From NCBI GenBank assembly GCA_965226645.1, contig CBDDDL010000002.1, positions 248,001-312,000 of the forward strand: 64,000 nucleotides of DNA. Direction: 5' to 3'. The stretch comes from Poriferisodalis sp965226645. Its GTDB lineage: Bacteria > Actinomycetota > Acidimicrobiia > Acidimicrobiales > Poriferisodalaceae. The position numbers were made by a program, and so were the translations under genes. The notes below the pieces were generated by a model. The model was not told where the DNA came from. It made no database searches and worked only from the letters and a program-made list of their open reading frames with translations. This document shows positions 61,308 through 64,000 of this stretch, in pieces (within the stretch, counting starts at the first letter, position 1; every line of letters begins with the position of its first letter).

Positions 61308-62480
61308 ATGGCTGGCACCATCCTCGACGACCTCAAGATCATCGACACCGACAGCCACTGGTCCGAGCCCTACGACCTGTGGACGTCGCGGGCGCCCGCG
61401 AAGTACCGAGACCGGGTTCCGCGGATGACCACCAAGGACGGCAAGCGCCGCTGGTGGTTCGACGACTCGATCCCGATCGGCCTGCCGATCGCGTCGTCGG
61501 TCGTCGGTCCTGACGGCGAGAAGGTCACCGGAACGGTGTTCTTCGATTTCGACAACGACATGGTTCACCGCGCCAGCTACGACGCCGAGGCCCGGGTTGC
61601 GATGCTCGACGAACTCGGCATCGAAGCGCAGATCATGTATCCCAACGTTGCTGGCTTCGGGAACCAGAACTTCCTGAAGTCGCCGGATGATGCGCTGCGC
61701 ATCATCTCGGTCGAGATCTACAACGACGCATTGGCTGAGTTCCAGGAGGCCAGCGGCCAGCGAGTGTTCGGCATGGCGCTGCTGCCTTGGTGGGATCTTG
61801 ACGCTTCGGTGCGCGAGATCGAGCGCTGTCACGCAAACGGCTTGCGGGGCATCGTGACGTGCTCCAACCCCGAAGAGGCAGGCCTGCCCGACATGGCGAT
61901 GCCGCACTGGGATCCCGTGTGGCAGGTGTGCTCGGACTTGGCGATGCCGGTGAACTTCCACATCGGGTCGTCGAAGGGCAACCTTGACTACTACGGCAAG
62001 GCGCCGTGGCCGTCATTTGGGCCCGAACGCCGTCTCGCGGTCGGCTCGGCGAACCTGTTCATGGGCAACGCCCGGGTCGTGGGCAACATGATCTACTCCG
62101 GCGTGCCAGAGCGGTTCCCCAATGTGAAGTTTGTTTCGGTCGAGAGCGGCGTGGGCTGGCTGCCGTTTTTCCTCGAAGTGCTCGATCACCAGATGCACGA
62201 GACGGCGCCCAACGAGCTTGCCGAGCTGTCGATGCTGCCCTCGGACTACTTCCGACGCCAGTTCTACGGCTGCTTCTGGTTCGAACGGTCCACGGTGCGA
62301 CCGACGGTTGAGTACCTGGGCGCGCAGTCGCTGATGTTCGAGACCGATTTTCCGCACCCGACATGTCTGTACCCGCGCGACGATCACGATCTCGTGAAGG
62401 CGCTCGAGGGCATTCCGCTCCACGACGTCGAGCGGATCATGTCGCTCAACGCCGCCGAGCTCTACCGCATCGACATCTGA
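61308..62480 (+). CDS. amidohydrolase family 2 protein (ACMSD-like TIM barrel)
   Basis: A 390-residue metal-dependent hydrolase or decarboxylase of the same broad group as 37234-38448. The opening IIDTDSHWSEPYDLW carries the D-x-H metal motif, NFHIGSS provides another His, and LMFETDFPHPT carries the C-terminal metal Asp. The start is ATG 61308, 57 bp after the selenoprotein gene on the same strand, so co-transcription is possible. Substrate unknown. Confidence 0.85.
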   Translation: MAGTILDDLKIIDTDSHWSEPYDLWTSRAPAKYRDRVPRMTTKDGKRRWWFDDSIPIGLPIASSVVGPDGEKVTGTVFFDFDNDMVHRASYDAEARVAMLDELGIEAQIMYPNVAGFGNQNFLKSPDDALRIISVEIYNDALAEFQEASGQRVFGMALLPWWDLDASVREIERCHANGLRGIVTCSNPEEAGLPDMAMPHWDPVWQVCSDLAMPVNFHIGSSKGNLDYYGKAPWPSFGPERRLAVGSANLFMGNARVVGNMIYSGVPERFPNVKFVSVESGVGWLPFFLEVLDHQMHETAPNELAELSMLPSDYFRRQFYGCFWFERSTVRPTVEYLGAQSLMFETDFPHPTCLYPRDDHDLVKALEGIPLHDVERIMSLNAAELYRIDI

Positions 62481-62542
62481 GCCCACGGGGCGCCGACGAC
62501 GCTCACCGGGAGACGTCAGCGGCGTTGGGCTAGAACTGCGCG

Positions 62543-63061
62543 ATGAAATTCGGGATCTTCTACGAGCTGTCGGTGCCGAGGCCCTTCAGCCGAGCCAACG
62601 AGTGGTTGACGTACCACAACGCCCTCGAGCAGTGCAGGCTGGCCGACGAGTTGGGCTTCGACCACGTCTGGGCGGTGGAGCACCACTTCCTCGAGGAGTA
62701 TTCGCACTGCCCTGCGCCTGAGGTGTTCCTGACGGCGGTCGCCGCGCAGACCCAGCGCATCCGGGTGGGCCACGGCGCCGTGGTCTGCGTACCGGAGATG
62801 AACAATCCGATTCGAGTCGCTGAGCGAGCCGCGGCGCTCGACATCATCTCGAACGGCCGTCTGGAACTGGGCACGGCACGTTCGAGCACCTGGACCGAGC
62901 TAGGCGGATTCTGCGCCGACCCTGACGACACCAAGAAGACGTGGGACGAATTCGTCCGGGTGATCCCGAAGATGTGGACCGAAGACGACTTCGGCTGGGA
63001 GGGCGCCCGCTTCGAGATGCCGGCCCGCAACGTGATCCCCAAGCCCTTCCAGGAGCCACAC
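62543..63061 (+). pseudogene. LLM-class (luciferase-like) flavin oxidoreductase, 3'-truncated
   Basis: From ATG 62543 the first ~173 residues are a normal luciferase-like F420/FMN-dependent oxidoreductase: MKFGIFYELSVP, DHVWAVEHHFLEEYS, RIRVGHGAVVCVPEMNNPIRVAERAAALD and PARNVIPKPFQEPH. Family homology stops abruptly at 63061, where a mobile-element remnant begins. The frame ends at 63121 after about 20 unrelated residues. More than 150 residues of the usual ~350 are missing, so it is probably non-functional. Confidence 0.85.
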
Positions 63062-63079
63062 CGGTGTCGGTGCGTAAGT

Positions 63080-63109
63080 CCAAAATCGTTGAGATTGCAA
63101 CGATTTTGG
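63080..63109. other. perfect 12-bp inverted repeat at the edge of the mobile-element zone
   Basis: CCAAAATCGTTG-AGATTG-CAACGATTTTGG. It lies 19 bp past the point where the luciferase-like gene is cut. Two copies of AACGGATTTTTGG follow (about 63130-63165). It may be the end structure of an unidentified element or a terminator; its A/T-rich stem differs from surrounding sequence. Confidence 0.6.
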
Positions 63110-63179
63110 AGTCCGCGATGAGCGGGCTGTAACGGATTTTTGGAATAGCGAAACGGATTTTTGGCGATGGGGCATAGCG

Positions 63180-63474
63180 TATGCGCGAGTTTTGCTCGCT
63201 CTCTCGCCCGCCGCAGCTCCCGGTTCTCCTGCTCCAACGCCTTGATCCGCTCAGCCTGCTCGCTGTTCACACCCGGGCGCACCCCCGCATCGACCTCGGC
63301 CCGGCGCACCCACGACCGCAGCGACTCCACCCCGATCCCCAACTGGGCCGCGACCCGCCCCGCCGTCCCGTGATCGGTGCCCAGCTCCTTACGAAACTGA
63401 CGCACAGCACGCTCGGACTCCGCCTCGCTGTACCGACGCGTCGTCGGCTTCCCAGGCGACATCTCATGTGGCAT
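63180..63474 (-). pseudogene. IS3-family orfA remnant (HTH transposase subunit)
   Basis: From ATG 63474 (GGATGGAG upstream) the translation reads as an IS3-type OrfA: RRYSEAESERAVRQFRKELG, the helix-turn-helix QLGIGVESLRSWVRRAE and a leucine-zipper-like ALEQENRELRRA. Homology ends near 63200, so the usual ending and the whole orfB are absent. Remnant only. Confidence 0.8.
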
Positions 63475-63758
63475 GACTCCATCCTCGTATCCAAGATCAG
63501 GAGCCTCCAACCAACAGTGAAGATGTGCGCGGGGAGCGGGCCGTCGACATCTGACTTGCCAACAAACTGGCCCTGCGCGTTGTGGGTGCCTTGCCTGGGA
63601 CGCGTCGATGTCGCCGGCCCGCTCCTCGGACTTGTCAGCTGCGGCCGGTCCGGAACGAGCGACGTGACCTCATAGGAACCTGCGCAAACAGATGCCTCAT
63701 CACTGTTATGTCCGTCCCGTCCCGGCACGCCAGCCGCTCCGAGATGAAGGACAACAGC
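63475..63758 (+). other. noncoding leader of the IS110-family element, candidate bridge-RNA region
   Basis: 284 bp between the IS3 remnant and the IS110-type recombinase gene, with no coding features. IS110-family elements carry a structured noncoding RNA in this position (shown for IS621). Several short inverted matches exist (for example GCCGGCCCGCTCC near 63611 against GGGGAGCGGGCCG near 63530), consistent with a folded RNA. The left end of the element is not located. Confidence 0.4.
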
Positions 63759-64000
63759 ATGCCAGATCCACAACAGGCGGTGATCGGCGGGATTGAGGGC
63801 CACACCGACTTCCATGTCGTGGCGGCGCTCGACCCGCTCGGCCGAATACTGGGCACTCAGTCGTTCCCGGCGACCCGTGCCGGCTACCGCTTGACCCACA
63901 CATGGCTCGCGTCGTTCGGCCCGATCACCACGGTCGGTGTCGAGTCCACCGGATCCTACGGCGCGGCCCTGACCCGGTCGCTGATCGATCAGGGCTGCGG
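63759..64000 (+). CDS. IS110-family transposase (DEDD recombinase), N-terminal part, runs off the window
   Basis: The first 80 residues match the RuvC-like DEDD domain of IS110 enzymes: VIGGIEGHTDFHVVAALDPLGR with the first catalytic acid, ATRAGYRLTHTWLASFG and TVGVESTGSYGAALTRSL with the Glu. ATG 63759 has GAAGGA upstream; an in-frame ATG at 63744 is possible. The serine-containing C-terminal domain lies beyond the window. Confidence 0.9.
   Translation, partial: MPDPQQAVIGGIEGHTDFHVVAALDPLGRILGTQSFPATRAGYRLTHTWLASFGPITTVGVESTGSYGAALTRSLIDQGC

Overview
The window is high-GC bacterial DNA, dense with genes on both strands, and most likely comes from an uncultured actinobacterium of Acidimicrobiia type, probably marine or host-associated. 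This placement is inferred from gene content: SCO6745-family and Rv2466c-like (mycothiol-linked) proteins, Thr/Ala/Pro-rich lipoproteins, several CaiB-type CoA-transferases and ACMSD-type amidohydrolases. No rRNA or tRNA gene was recognised, so the taxonomy is unproven.

Layout. 0.1-12.3 kb: a GH13 sugar phosphorylase, a copper amine oxidase, an acyl-CoA-dehydrogenase-fold flavoprotein, a four-gene BMP/nucleoside-type ABC importer, a DUF3467 protein and a DEAD-box helicase. 12.6-19.2 kb: cold-shock protein, alpha/beta hydrolase, a GrdB-like selenoprotein with an in-frame UGA, a broken truncated haemoglobin, SCO6745, SRPBCC and EthD proteins, and a class V aminotransferase. 19.3-28.5 kb: pyruvate carboxylase, an acyl-CoA synthetase, then a Rieske oxygenase coupled to a frameshifted dimethylglycine/sarcosine-dehydrogenase-like gene (betaine-type osmolyte demethylation). 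28.7-39.1 kb: a complete IS5-type element, a LysR regulator, a 2OG-Fe(II) oxygenase coupled to a DddP-like DMSP lyase, then an acyl-CoA dehydrogenase, CoA-transferase, SDR, amidohydrolase and beta-carbonic anhydrase. 39.2-44.6 kb: a cobalamin uptake and late-biosynthesis operon (btuC-btuD-cobO-cobU-cobT-cobS) behind a cobalamin riboswitch. 44.6-54.5 kb: DUF1015, CoA-transferase, a 1449-residue beta-propeller/cadherin-like surface protein, a double palindromic operator, an amidohydrolase and an acyl-CoA synthetase. 54.6-57.7 kb: a serine-hydrolase lipoprotein gene split by an IS1380-type element and also frameshifted. 57.8-62.5 kb: a fused double CoA-transferase, a second selenoprotein (Rv2466c-like, UPWC active site) and an amidohydrolase. 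62.5-64 kb: a truncated luciferase-like gene, an IS3 orfA remnant and the start of an IS110-family element.

Themes. (1) Two independent genes read through UGA, each with a bacterial-SECIS-like hairpin at the right distance, so the organism almost certainly decodes selenocysteine; ordinary gene calling breaks both genes. (2) Several genes contain short duplications: a palindromic 30-bp repeat pair shared by two unrelated genes, a 58-bp duplication in a globin, 29-bp repeats across the cobT/cobS junction and a 67-bp repeat in a transposase. (3) Catabolism of osmolytes and other small organics (betaine, possibly DMSP, amines, glucosyl sugars) is prominent. (4) Mobile-element damage is concentrated at 28.7-29.7, 54.9-56.6 and 63-64 kb.
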